From contig NZ_CP049258.1 of assembly GCF_011046735.1 (NCBI RefSeq), positions 2,560,001-2,624,000 of the forward strand: 64,000 nucleotides of DNA. Reading direction: 5' to 3'. The DNA is from Nordella sp. HKS 07. GTDB taxonomy: Bacteria; Pseudomonadota; Alphaproteobacteria; Rhizobiales; Aestuariivirgaceae. The translations under genes and the position numbers were made by a program. The notes beneath the pieces were generated by a model. It saw nothing but the letters and a program-made list of their open reading frames with translations. It searched no databases and had not been told where the DNA came from. Positions 56,189 to 64,000 of this stretch are shown piece by piece. Numbering within the stretch: the first letter of the stretch is position 1; every line of letters begins with the position of its first letter.

Positions 56189-57591
56189 TTGACGGCGCTG
56201 TTTGTGTGGGTTCCCAATTACAGAAATCGGCCAGGTCGCATCTATGTCGCCATCGCCGATGCGATGGCTGACGATGTCGCGGCGGGCAGATTGCGTCCGG
56301 GCGAGAGGTTGCCGACCCATCGCGAGCTTGCCTGGCATCTGGAGCTCTCCGTCTCGACCGTCAGCAAGGCCTATGCGCTGGCGGCGCGCCGTCACCTGAT
56401 CGAAGGCGAGGTCGGACGCGGCACCTTCATCACCTCGCGCGCCTCCGATATTTCGCGCCTCGAGCCTAATCGCGCCCAGAGCGATCTCATCGACCTCACC
56501 TTCAACTGCCCGGTGCAGTTGCCGGCGCAGGAGCAGGCCATGGCCCAGGCGATGCGCGACATCGCCGGCGGCCCGCGCCTGCCGCTGCTGCTCCCCTATC
56601 ATCGCGACTGGATCGGCATGCCGGAACATCGCGCCGCCGCCGCGCGCTGGCTCGCCACCCGCGGCGTCACCGCTGTTGCGGATGACGTCGTCATCGTGAA
56701 TGGCGGCCAGCAAGGCGTCTCGGTCATTCTCTCGGCGTTGATCGAGCCGGGCGAAACGGTGGCCGCCGAGGAATTGACCGATCCCGGCATCAAGTTCCTC
56801 GCCGCCAACCGGCATCTCACCTTGCGCGGACTTCCCATCGACGGCCAGGGGCTCATTCCCGACGCTTTCGAGGCCGCCTGTCGCAGCGGGCCGTTGCGCG
56901 CGCTGATCTGCTGTCCCAATCATCAGAGCCCGACGTTGTCGGTGATGCCGGTCGAGCGCCGCCGGGCCATCGCCGAGATCGCGATGAGGCACGATGTCTT
57001 CGTTATCGAGGACGATGTTTATGGCGGCTTCATCGAACATGCGCCGCCCTCGATCGCGAGCTTCGCGCCGGAGCACAGCTACTATGTGACGAGCCTGTCG
57101 AAGATCGTCTGCCCGGGCCTGCGCATCGGCTTTATCGCCACACCGCCGGGCCGCGCCACGGACCTGGTTCCGGGTCTTGGCGCCACGACCTGGATGGCGT
57201 CATCGCTCGCGGCCGAGATCGCCTGTCAATGGATCGAGGACGGCACCGCCGAGAGGCTCGCGCATCTGCAGCGCGAAGAGCTGCGCAAGCGCCAGCTCCT
57301 CGCCGCCGAAGCGCTCGCCGGCCAGACCTTCCGCTCACTGCCGACCGGCCTTCATCTCTGGCTCGATCTGCCCGAGACCTGGCGGGCCGAGAGCTTCGTC
57401 GCGCAGATCAGGACGCATGGTGCGGCGGTAACGCCGGCGGAAGCCTTCGCGGTGGGACACGGGCCTTCCCGCCACGCCATACGTGTGAGTCTCGGCGGCG
57501 CCACCCCTCGCGCGCCGAGCTGCAGAAGGGCCTCGACATCCTCGCCGATCTCCTCCGCGGCCGCCCCGCCGCGTCCTACGTCGTGCTTTAG
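56189..57591 (+). CDS. MocR-type regulator (GntR HTH plus aminotransferase domain), one-base frameshift near the end
   Basis: The protein (about 467 residues when corrected) has an N-terminal GntR helix-turn-helix (RLPTHRELAWHLELSVSTVSKAYA) and a class-I aminotransferase-like domain (PLP Lys in SYYVTSLSKIVCPGLRIGF). Near 57504-57507 a C4 run should be C5: with one more C the frame continues RAELQKGLDILADLLRGRP and stops at 57591. Otherwise it runs off into repeat DNA to 57730. Such regulators control PLP or amino-acid metabolism. The start is a TTG at 56189. Confidence 0.85.
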
Positions 57592-58045
57592 TTTACAGTT
57601 CAGTCATCCCGGCGAAAGCCGCTATCGGATTCACACATCTGATGACCGGCCTGCCGCTTTACCCTCGCCCTGCAAGCGAAGCGCAGCGGGGAGAGGGAAG
57701 GGGCCCGACGCGCAGCGGCGGGAAGGGTGAGGGGCACGGCCACCGACGCAGTGAGGGCATGCTGTCGCGAGAGCGTTCAGTTGTCTGAAGTCGAACTCAA
57801 TCTCGCAAGGGCCCCTCACCCTCCCATTGCTACGCAATGGGCCCCTCCCTCTCCCCGCTAAAGCGGGGCGAGGGTAAGGGCGCATCCCTCACGAGATGTG
57901 TGCATATGATAGCGGCGAAAGCCGGGACCCATTGAATAAGCGCCAGCGGGCGGCGCTGCCCGCGCCTCGACACTTTATTGGATCCCGGCTTTCGCCGGGA
58001 TGACGATATGGTTAGCGAGTTTGCCCGAATTTCGCGAAGCACGCC
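57592..58045. other. intergenic stretch of REP-like repeats
   Basis: CCCTCACCCTCCCATTGC/GCAATGGGCCCC and CGGCTTTCGCCGGGATGAC type dyads are present; no gene is seen. Confidence 0.6.
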
Positions 58046-58717
58046 TCAGAATAGTTCAAGTTTGGCCGCCGCGTAGCGCACTTGCAACGGCTGCGCCCGC
58101 CCGCTGAGGCTGACCGACAAGGTCCGGGCGAAGCGGTCGAGCAGCCTTTCGCCCGGCGATGCCGCCTGGATCAGCCGATAGAGCCGGTCCGAGATGACGA
58201 TGTCGGCGCCGATGAGCCGCGTCTGCCTTTCGAGCCGGCTGGCGATATTCACCGTGTCGCCGAACACGCTGGCGCCGCCGCCATAGCCGCCGAGCGGGCG
58301 GCCGAGCACGACCGGTCCGGCATGGATGCCGATGCCCACCTTCACAGGCTCGAGACCGTTGCGCCGCCGCCATTCGTTCCACTGCGCGATATCGGCCTGC
58401 AAGGTGAAGCCGCAGCGCAGCGCCTTGAGCGCCTGCTGGCCGAGCGGCGCTTCATGTTTCCACACCGCCAGGACTTCATCGCCGAAATGATCGACGAAAT
58501 CGGCATCCTGGGCGGCGGTGGCGCGTCCGGCATGGCGATAGAACTCCGACAGCAACAGGAATACCTCTTCCGGATCGAGGCGCTCGCAATGCTCAGTGTA
58601 ACCCACGATATCGGCGAACAGCGCCACCGCCGCGGTAGCGCGCGGCAGCCTGAGGCCAGGCACGAAGCCGCCATTGGCATTTGCAGGCGTGGATTCGGCG
58701 GTGAATTGCGGATGCAT
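58046..58717 (-). CDS. class III nucleotide cyclase domain protein
   Basis: The 223-residue protein is mostly a cyclase domain: FADIVGYTEHCERLDPEEV (metal-binding Asp), HFGDEVLAVW, and GGGASVFGDTVNIASRLERQ. It has no obvious sensor domain, so it may act with a partner. The ATG is at 58717; the frame extends to 58801. It is divergent from the two-component genes. Confidence 0.85.
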   Translation of the reverse strand: MHPQFTAESTPANANGGFVPGLRLPRATAAVALFADIVGYTEHCERLDPEEVFLLLSEFYRHAGRATAAQDADFVDHFGDEVLAVWKHEAPLGQQALKALRCGFTLQADIAQWNEWRRRNGLEPVKVGIGIHAGPVVLGRPLGGYGGGASVFGDTVNIASRLERQTRLIGADIVISDRLYRLIQAASPGERLLDRFARTLSVSLSGRAQPLQVRYAAAKLELF

Positions 58718-58895
58718 GATGATGGCCCAATCTGTTGTGTCGAGGCCTATATGGGCCCCATGCGTCGCGGAAGTTGGGCGCAAAAGGGACCGATCTATCA
58801 AGATTTGTCACAGCCGCGGTATCCGCCACAGTTTGATACACTTTTCACGCGAAGGTGACCTTTACTTGCCGCAAGGAGGGCTTAGATCCCCGGTC

Positions 58896-59615
58896 ATGAA
58901 TTCGACGCCTCATATCGCGGTCGTCGACGATCACCGCGACATCCGTGACCTGGTGGGAAAATACCTCACCCGGCACGGTTATCGCGTCACCACTGCCGAC
59001 AGCGCCCAGGCCTTGCGCCGTCTTCTCGAGCGCAGCGCCTTCGATCTCGTGGTGCTCGACATCATGATGCCGGGTGAGGACGGGCTCTCGCTCTGCCGTC
59101 ATCTGCGCGACACCACCAACATTCCCGTCATCCTGCTCACCGCGATGACGGAGGAGACCGACCGCATCATCGGCCTGGAGCTGGGCGCCGACGACTATAT
59201 CAGCAAGCCCTTCAATCCGCGCGAGCTGCTGGCCCGGATCAAGGCGGTGCTGCGCCGCGTCAACAGCCTGCCGCCGCAGCGCGGCCGCGCCGGCGGACAA
59301 AACTTCAGATTCGACCGCTGGCGGCTCGATGCCGGCCGCCGCGAGCTCATCGGCGAGGATGGCGTCGCCGTCGCGCTTTCGACCGCCGAATATCGCCTGC
59401 TTTGCGCCTTTCTCGACCATGCCGGCCTCGTGCTGACGCGCGATCAGCTCCTCGATCTCACCGTCGGGCGCACCGCCGAACTGTTCGACCGCAGCATCGA
59501 TAATCAGGTCTCGCGCCTGCGCAAGAAGATCGAGATCGACCCCAAGGCCCCGACGCTCATCAAGACCCATTGGGGCGGCGGCTATTGCTTCTCCGCCATG
59601 GTGGAGGCGGCATGA
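58896..59615 (+). CDS. OmpR-family response regulator
   Basis: The 239-residue protein has a receiver domain with phosphoacceptor Asp55 in VVLDIMMPGEDG, the DD pair at residues 11-12, and Lys in ISKPFNP. A C-terminal winged helix follows (LSTAEYRLLCAFLDHAG, RSIDNQVSRLRKKIE). GCAAGGAGGG lies upstream of the ATG. Its stop overlaps the kinase start (ATGA), so they are partners. Confidence 0.93.
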   Translation: MNSTPHIAVVDDHRDIRDLVGKYLTRHGYRVTTADSAQALRRLLERSAFDLVVLDIMMPGEDGLSLCRHLRDTTNIPVILLTAMTEETDRIIGLELGADDYISKPFNPRELLARIKAVLRRVNSLPPQRGRAGGQNFRFDRWRLDAGRRELIGEDGVAVALSTAEYRLLCAFLDHAGLVLTRDQLLDLTVGRTAELFDRSIDNQVSRLRKKIEIDPKAPTLIKTHWGGGYCFSAMVEAA

Positions 59616-61072
59616 AGCGCTTCTGGGAATCGAGCATCGCCACGCAGTTCATCTGCCTGGCGATTCTCGCGCTCATCCTGTCGCAGGCGATCGGCCTCCT
59701 GTTCTCGCGCGACGAGCGCGATCAGGCGATCCGCGCCGCCTATCGCGAAGAGCTGATGAGCCGCGCCGAGACCGTCGCGCGCCTCATCGAGACGACGCCG
59801 CCGTCGCTCGCGAACGACATCACGCGCGCCAACAACACGCTCAATACACGCTATTGGGTCTCGGCGGCGGAACCGGCGGATCCGGTGGCTTGGCGCAAGG
59901 AAGCCTGGGACCGCCTCATCGAGCCCTTCTCCTCGACCGAGTCCGCAGTGGCCATCGCCAAAGGCATCGAGACGGCTTTTCACTGGGACATCAAGGAAAG
60001 CGCCGCGGCGAACTCGGCATGGAGCGCGCCGGCCAAGGATGAGTGGAGCTTTCCGCGGCAGGCAAAGATCATGTGTCTCGACAGGACCAGTCCCGAGCGG
60101 ATCGACAAGGCCAATGCCATTGGCCTGTCGGTCAAGCTCGCCCAAGGCAACTGGCTCAACATCGCCTATGCGAAGCCGTGGAAGGAGCGCTTCTGGACAT
60201 CGCACGCCGTTTCGACCTTTCTCACTACGGCGATTGTGCTCTCGATCATCCTCGTCATCGCCATCCGCGGCATAACGCGTCCGATGCGGCGCATGGCCGC
60301 CGCCGCCGAAGCGCTTGGCCGGGGCGAGATGGTGACGCCGCTGCCCGAAACCGGTCCCCGCGACATCCACCATACAGCGCAGGCCTTCAACCGGATGCAG
60401 GAGCGCCTGCAGCGCTTCATCGCCGACCGCACGCGCATGCTCGCCGCCATCGGCCATGATCTGCGCACGCCGATCACCTCGCTCAGATTGCGCGCTGAAT
60501 TCGTGAACGACGGTGAGATTCGCGAGAAGATGCTGGGTACGATCAACGAGATGCAGAAGATGACCGAGGCGACCCTCACTTTCGCGCGCGAGGATTCGGC
60601 CGCCGAAGAAACGCGCGCCGTCGATCTTTCGGCTCTCGTCCAGAGTCTGTCGGACGACCTCACCGACATGGGGCATGACGTCACCTTCGATAACGGGCTG
60701 AAGGTCAGCTATCGCTGCCGCCCCGATGCGCTGCGCCGGGCGCTGCGCAATCTGATCGAGAACGCCACTCGTTACGGCAAGCGGGCCCGGATCGGTATGA
60801 AGCCGCATGTCGACGGCATCGACATCATCATCGAGGATGACGGGCCCGGCATTCCCGCCAATATGACCGAGCAGGTCTTCATGCCGTTCTTCCGCATCGA
60901 GGACTCGCGCAATGAGGAGACGGGTGGCGTGGGCCTGGGCCTCTCCATCGCGCGCAACATCATCCGCAATCACGGCGGCGACATCCGCCTCGTCAATCAT
61001 GCAAGTGGGCTTCAGGCAATCGTCACTTTGCCGATGATCGACATGCGTGGCCGCCTGCGCGACGCGGCGTGA
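59612..61072 (+). CDS. EnvZ-type sensor histidine kinase
   Basis: The 486-residue membrane kinase has a membrane segment near residues 12-30, a periplasmic domain, a second membrane segment (about 205-225), HAMP, the phospho-His282 box AAIGHDLRTPITSLR, and an ATPase domain with NLIENATRYG, DDGPGIP and GGVGLGLSIARNI. It phosphorylates the coupled regulator; the signal is unknown. Confidence 0.93.
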   Translation: MKRFWESSIATQFICLAILALILSQAIGLLFSRDERDQAIRAAYREELMSRAETVARLIETTPPSLANDITRANNTLNTRYWVSAAEPADPVAWRKEAWDRLIEPFSSTESAVAIAKGIETAFHWDIKESAAANSAWSAPAKDEWSFPRQAKIMCLDRTSPERIDKANAIGLSVKLAQGNWLNIAYAKPWKERFWTSHAVSTFLTTAIVLSIILVIAIRGITRPMRRMAAAAEALGRGEMVTPLPETGPRDIHHTAQAFNRMQERLQRFIADRTRMLAAIGHDLRTPITSLRLRAEFVNDGEIREKMLGTINEMQKMTEATLTFAREDSAAEETRAVDLSALVQSLSDDLTDMGHDVTFDNGLKVSYRCRPDALRRALRNLIENATRYGKRARIGMKPHVDGIDIIIEDDGPGIPANMTEQVFMPFFRIEDSRNEETGGVGLGLSIARNIIRNHGGDIRLVNHASGLQAIVTLPMIDMRGRLRDAA

Positions 61073-61076
61073 AGCG

Positions 61077-62615
61077 TCATGGGCCGAGGTCGGCGCCAAT
61101 TCTGAGGAGCTCGCCGACCAGGAGATCGAGATCGCTGTAGCGGGTGCGGTGATTGCTGACCGCCACCCTGAGGCAATGCCGCCCGCGCAGCGTGGTGTCG
61201 GACAAGGTGGCGATGCCCTGTTCCTGCAGTCTCAGCATGATCTCGGTGTTGAGGGCCTTGAGCGCTTCTTCCGTCAGGTGCTGCGCCGGCCGGTAGCGGA
61301 AGCAGACGATGTTGATCGTGGTCGGCACCAAAAGCTCCAGACGCTGTTCCTTCTCGATCAGCCCGCTCAGATACTGTCCCTGCGCGATGGCCTGATCGAT
61401 GAGACGGCCGAATTTGTCTATTCCTTGTTCCTTGAGCGCCAGCCAGATCTTGAGTGCCCGGAAGCCGCGCGAGGTCTGCAGCCCGTATTCATGCAGCCAG
61501 GCGCCTGCGGCGAGGCCGCGCGGCGTGCTTTCGAGATATTCCGGCGTGACGGCGAAGGCGGCGCGATGCTGGGCCGCGTCCTTGATCAGGACGCAGCCGG
61601 CTTCGAAGGGGGCATGCAGGCCCTTATGCGGATCGAAGGCGAGCGAATGGGCACGCTCGATGCCCGCTACGCGCCAGGCATTCTCGGGCGAGATCGCCAG
61701 AAGCGCCCCGACGCAGCCATCGACATGGAACCAGAGATCCTGCTCGGCGGCGAGATCGGCGAGCGCATTGAGATCGTCGATGGCGCCACTGTTGACGGTG
61801 CCGGCCGTGGCGATGAGGCAGGCCGGCTTGAAGCCCTTGGCGCGGTCCTTGGCGATGGCCTGGCGCAGGGCCGCGATATCGATCCTGAAGTCCTTTTCCG
61901 TGGGGATAAGACGCAAGGCGCGATTGCCGAGGCCCAGCGCCTCCACCGCCTTGCGGTGGCAGCTATGCACCTGGTCCGAGGCGTAGAAGCGCAAGGGCTT
62001 GTCGATGGCCGCGATGCCGAGCTCGCGCACATCTACACCGGCCTTGGCGTTGCGCGCCACGGTGAGGGCCAGAAGATTGGCTTCCGAGCCGCCGGTGGTC
62101 AGGGTGCCGCTGGCGGAAGCGGGAAAGCCCATCATCTCCTTGCACCAGCTCACCACCTGCTGGTCCAGGAGTGCCGCGGCATGATTGCCGCCGCCCAGAT
62201 TGGAACCTTGTATGGCGGCGAGGAAGTCGCCAAGCGCGCCGGTGTAATTGCCCGCCCCCATATACCAGGACCAGAAGCGCGGATGGTTGTTGCCCATCGG
62301 ATAGGGCATCAGTTTCTCCGTCACGTCGCGATAGATGCCGGCGATCCCGGCGGGCTTGCGCGGCAAAGGCGAGGTGAAGAACGCCTTCACTTCCGCCGGC
62401 ATGCTCCGCCAGCTGGGGCGGTCGCGAATGTCGCGCAGATAGGCGATCGAATCGTCGACGATCTCGTGCGACAGCGCCTTGAGCGCGCCCCAGTCCTGCG
62501 GATCGAGTGTCTCCTCGGCGATCTCGCTTTGCGGGTTGCCTGACAGTCCCATCTTCATGTCCGTGGGCGCGGCGGCGAGGCTCATTCTCATTTGCTGCGC
62601 TGTGATACCGGCCAT
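61077..62615 (-). CDS. PLP-dependent (aromatic amino acid-type) decarboxylase
   Basis: The 512-residue enzyme belongs to the group II decarboxylases: GTLTTGGSEANLLALTVA, ASDQVHSCHRKA, FHVDGCVGALLA, and the PLP-binding Lys in AFDPHKGLHAP. It should remove carboxyl groups from an amino acid such as tyrosine, DOPA or tryptophan; specificity is not readable. GGAG precedes the ATG at 62615. It converges on the two-component genes, its stop 4 bp from theirs. Confidence 0.85.
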   Translation of the reverse strand: MAGITAQQMRMSLAAAPTDMKMGLSGNPQSEIAEETLDPQDWGALKALSHEIVDDSIAYLRDIRDRPSWRSMPAEVKAFFTSPLPRKPAGIAGIYRDVTEKLMPYPMGNNHPRFWSWYMGAGNYTGALGDFLAAIQGSNLGGGNHAAALLDQQVVSWCKEMMGFPASASGTLTTGGSEANLLALTVARNAKAGVDVRELGIAAIDKPLRFYASDQVHSCHRKAVEALGLGNRALRLIPTEKDFRIDIAALRQAIAKDRAKGFKPACLIATAGTVNSGAIDDLNALADLAAEQDLWFHVDGCVGALLAISPENAWRVAGIERAHSLAFDPHKGLHAPFEAGCVLIKDAAQHRAAFAVTPEYLESTPRGLAAGAWLHEYGLQTSRGFRALKIWLALKEQGIDKFGRLIDQAIAQGQYLSGLIEKEQRLELLVPTTINIVCFRYRPAQHLTEEALKALNTEIMLRLQEQGIATLSDTTLRGRHCLRVAVSNHRTRYSDLDLLVGELLRIGADLGP

Positions 62616-62756
62616 TATACACTCCAATTCAACGATTAGCCCTCGTCATCAAGATGTAGGAATAGAATGAGGGTGCAGGCGTTGGAGCAAGCGTGGAAAC
62701 GCTCGTGGAATTTACGGTGTCCGGCGCATCGGGGTGGAGTAGCGCATAATCTCTCA

Positions 62757-62885
62757 ACACCCCTCATGCTGAGGTGCTTCGCCGAAGGCGAAGCCTCGAA
62801 GCATCCAACAGGATAGAGTGAGAATGCCGCAGAAGACCCTTCGAGGGCCGCTTCGCGGCCACCTCAGGGTGAGGGAAAACACTCA
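62757..62885. repeat. REP-like dyads between decarboxylase and Pal genes
   Basis: CCCTCATGCTGAGGTG...GCCTCGAAG and CTTCGAGGGCCGCTTCGCGGCC...CAGGGTGAGG dyads. The rest of 62616-62898 holds no gene. Confidence 0.6.
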
Positions 62886-62898
62886 CCCCCGCCTCGTC

Positions 62899-63426
62899 TC
62901 AGAACGCTGCAGCCTCCTGCAGATTGGTGACGACGCGCCGGTTCTGCGACTTGCACTCGATTTCGGGACAATCCTCGCCGATCTTCTCGCGGCCATAGCC
63001 CTTGGCCTGCAGTCGCTCGCGCGCGATCCCCCGCGAAACGAGATAGTCACGCACCGCATCGGCGCGTTTCTGCGACAGGGACTGTTGCGCGGTGGCTGAT
63101 CCCGGATCGTCCGCCGAGCCCTGCAGCTTCACTTTCCACTGCGGATACTGGCTCAGCCATTCCGCCTGCTTGTCGAGCGTCACCCGCGCGGTGTCGTCGA
63201 GGGCGGCCGAGCTTTGCTTGAAGAAGGTGCGGCGGCCGACATTGACCATGAAATCTTCTTCGCTGCCGGGCGTCACATTGATGCCGCCCGCCACCGGCGC
63301 GTTGGTTCCCGATGTCGGACCGGTGAACGTGCTGCCGCCGCGGTCGCCCGAGCTTGTGCAGCCGCTGAGCAGAAGCAGGAGGGCCAGCGCCGCTGCCGTG
63401 CTCGAATATCCTATGCCTGTTTTCAT
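62899..63426 (-). CDS. Pal-like OmpA-domain lipoprotein
   Basis: The 175-residue lipoprotein has a lipobox (LLLSGC) and an OmpA-like peptidoglycan-binding domain (VKLQGSADDPGSATAQQSLSQKRADAVRDYL, YGREKIGEDC). It tethers the outer membrane to peptidoglycan. It lies 21 bp after the L,D-transpeptidase gene on the same strand. Confidence 0.85.
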   Translation of the reverse strand: MKTGIGYSSTAAALALLLLLSGCTSSGDRGGSTFTGPTSGTNAPVAGGINVTPGSEEDFMVNVGRRTFFKQSSAALDDTARVTLDKQAEWLSQYPQWKVKLQGSADDPGSATAQQSLSQKRADAVRDYLVSRGIARERLQAKGYGREKIGEDCPEIECKSQNRRVVTNLQEAAAF

Positions 63427-63447
63427 CGCCTGTTGCGCTCTTCAGGT

Positions 63448-64000
63448 TTAATCCGGCGGCTGCGTGTCGACCGGCGCGCTTTCATCGATGACAGGCGCGC
63501 CCAGATTCTTGATGACGAGGACGCGTGTACCGATCGGGCAACGCTGATAGAGGTCGATGACGTCCTCGGGGAACATGCGGACGCAGCCGGACGAAACATT
63601 CGAGCCGATCGACCAGGGTTCGGTCGTGCCATGCAGGCGATAGCCGAGATCGTTGCCGTTCCGGTACAAATACAGCGCCCGCGGCCCGAGCGGGTTGTCC
63701 GGACCGCCTTCCATGGATTCGGGCAGTTCAGGCTGGCGCTTGCGCATCTCCGGCGGCGGTACCCAGCGCGGCCACAGCGACTTGCGGTCGATGCGGGCGC
63801 GGCCATACCAGCGGAAGCCGTCGCGGCCCACGCCGACGCCATAGCGCAGCGCCGTCTGGTTCTCGAAGACGACATAGAGAAAATGATTGGCGGTATCGAT
63901 CACCACGCTGCCTTGCGGCTCGGTGCTGTAATATTGCACCAGCTGCCGGCGCCAATGCGTCTTGATCTTCTTCCAGTTGGTCAGGCGGTATGTGTGCCCA
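63448..64000 (-). CDS. L,D-transpeptidase (YkuD), 5' end beyond the window
   Basis: The frame is open to the window edge, so the N-terminus is missing. The YkuD catalytic region is HGTTEPWSIGSNVSSGCVRM, with the nucleophilic Cys, His and Gly in the expected order. It crosslinks peptidoglycan or attaches proteins to it. A GTG at 63939 is only an internal possibility. Confidence 0.85.
   Translation of the reverse strand, partial: GHTYRLTNWKKIKTHWRRQLVQYYSTEPQGSVVIDTANHFLYVVFENQTALRYGVGVGRDGFRWYGRARIDRKSLWPRWVPPPEMRKRQPELPESMEGGPDNPLGPRALYLYRNGNDLGYRLHGTTEPWSIGSNVSSGCVRMFPEDVIDLYQRCPIGTRVLVIKNLGAPVIDESAPVDTQPPD

Noticed and set aside
59582-61099. 505-codon open frame on the - strand
   Set aside because: It is antisense to the histidine kinase, which has all kinase motifs; the shadow has none.
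61047-62543. 498-codon open frame on the + strand
   Set aside because: It is antisense to the PLP decarboxylase and has no recognisable domain.

Overview
The window looks like a chromosome segment of a GC-rich alphaproteobacterium of the Hyphomicrobiales (Rhizobiales) kind. The evidence is the rhizobial-style gene families, the abundant hairpin repeats, and a complete kit for lanthanide-dependent methanol oxidation with glutathione-linked formaldehyde removal. I cannot name a species. I saw no rRNA or tRNA gene and no CRISPR array.

Region 1 (1-9.1 kb) is accessory and partly decayed. It holds a pentapeptide-repeat lipoprotein, an ABC transmembrane protein without its ATPase, a Crp/Fnr regulator remnant, an Hsp20 chaperone, and a three-gene unit of a ParB-like/DNA methyltransferase fusion followed by two DUF5681 proteins. 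It also has a broken polysaccharide lyase, an AI-2E family permease and a frameshifted small gene.

Region 2 (9.1-27.1 kb) is the metabolic core. On the + strand are a sorbosone-dehydrogenase-like PQQ enzyme, pqqABCDE, and a PQQ-associated transport set (binding protein, YVTN beta-propeller, ATPase, ABC-2 permease and two small secreted proteins). On the - strand lie frmA-gfa and xoxF-xoxG-xoxJ, with fghA divergent from frmA and an AraC-type regulator next to it. Together they make PQQ, oxidise methanol to formaldehyde in the periplasm, pass electrons to a dedicated cytochrome c, and convert formaldehyde through glutathione adducts to formate.

Region 3 (27.9-35 kb) holds an FAD monooxygenase/small protein/ChaC operon facing a second gamma-glutamylcyclotransferase-like gene. 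A tightly coupled five-gene metal-chelate ABC operon follows, with two class-I-amidotransferase-fold proteins embedded in it.

Region 4 (35-52.5 kb) has a cyclase/TPR protein, an IS5-family element inserted inside a palindromic repeat, a phosphate acetyltransferase, a TRAP transporter with RidA and a GntR/FCD regulator, and a sugar-type ABC operon. Both permeases of that operon appear to carry an extra pair of membrane segments. The operon also contains a partly deleted duplication of a DUF559 gene plus terminator.

Region 5 (52.5-64 kb) has an AraC/MFS divergent pair, a truncated thermonuclease gene, a GguC/AraD1 family protein, a MocR regulator with a one-base frameshift, a nucleotide cyclase, an OmpR/EnvZ-type two-component system, a PLP decarboxylase, a Pal-like lipoprotein and an L,D-transpeptidase cut by the window edge. 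Two otherwise intact genes (pqqB and the MocR gene) each lack one base in a homopolymer run, which suggests sequence errors rather than real mutations.
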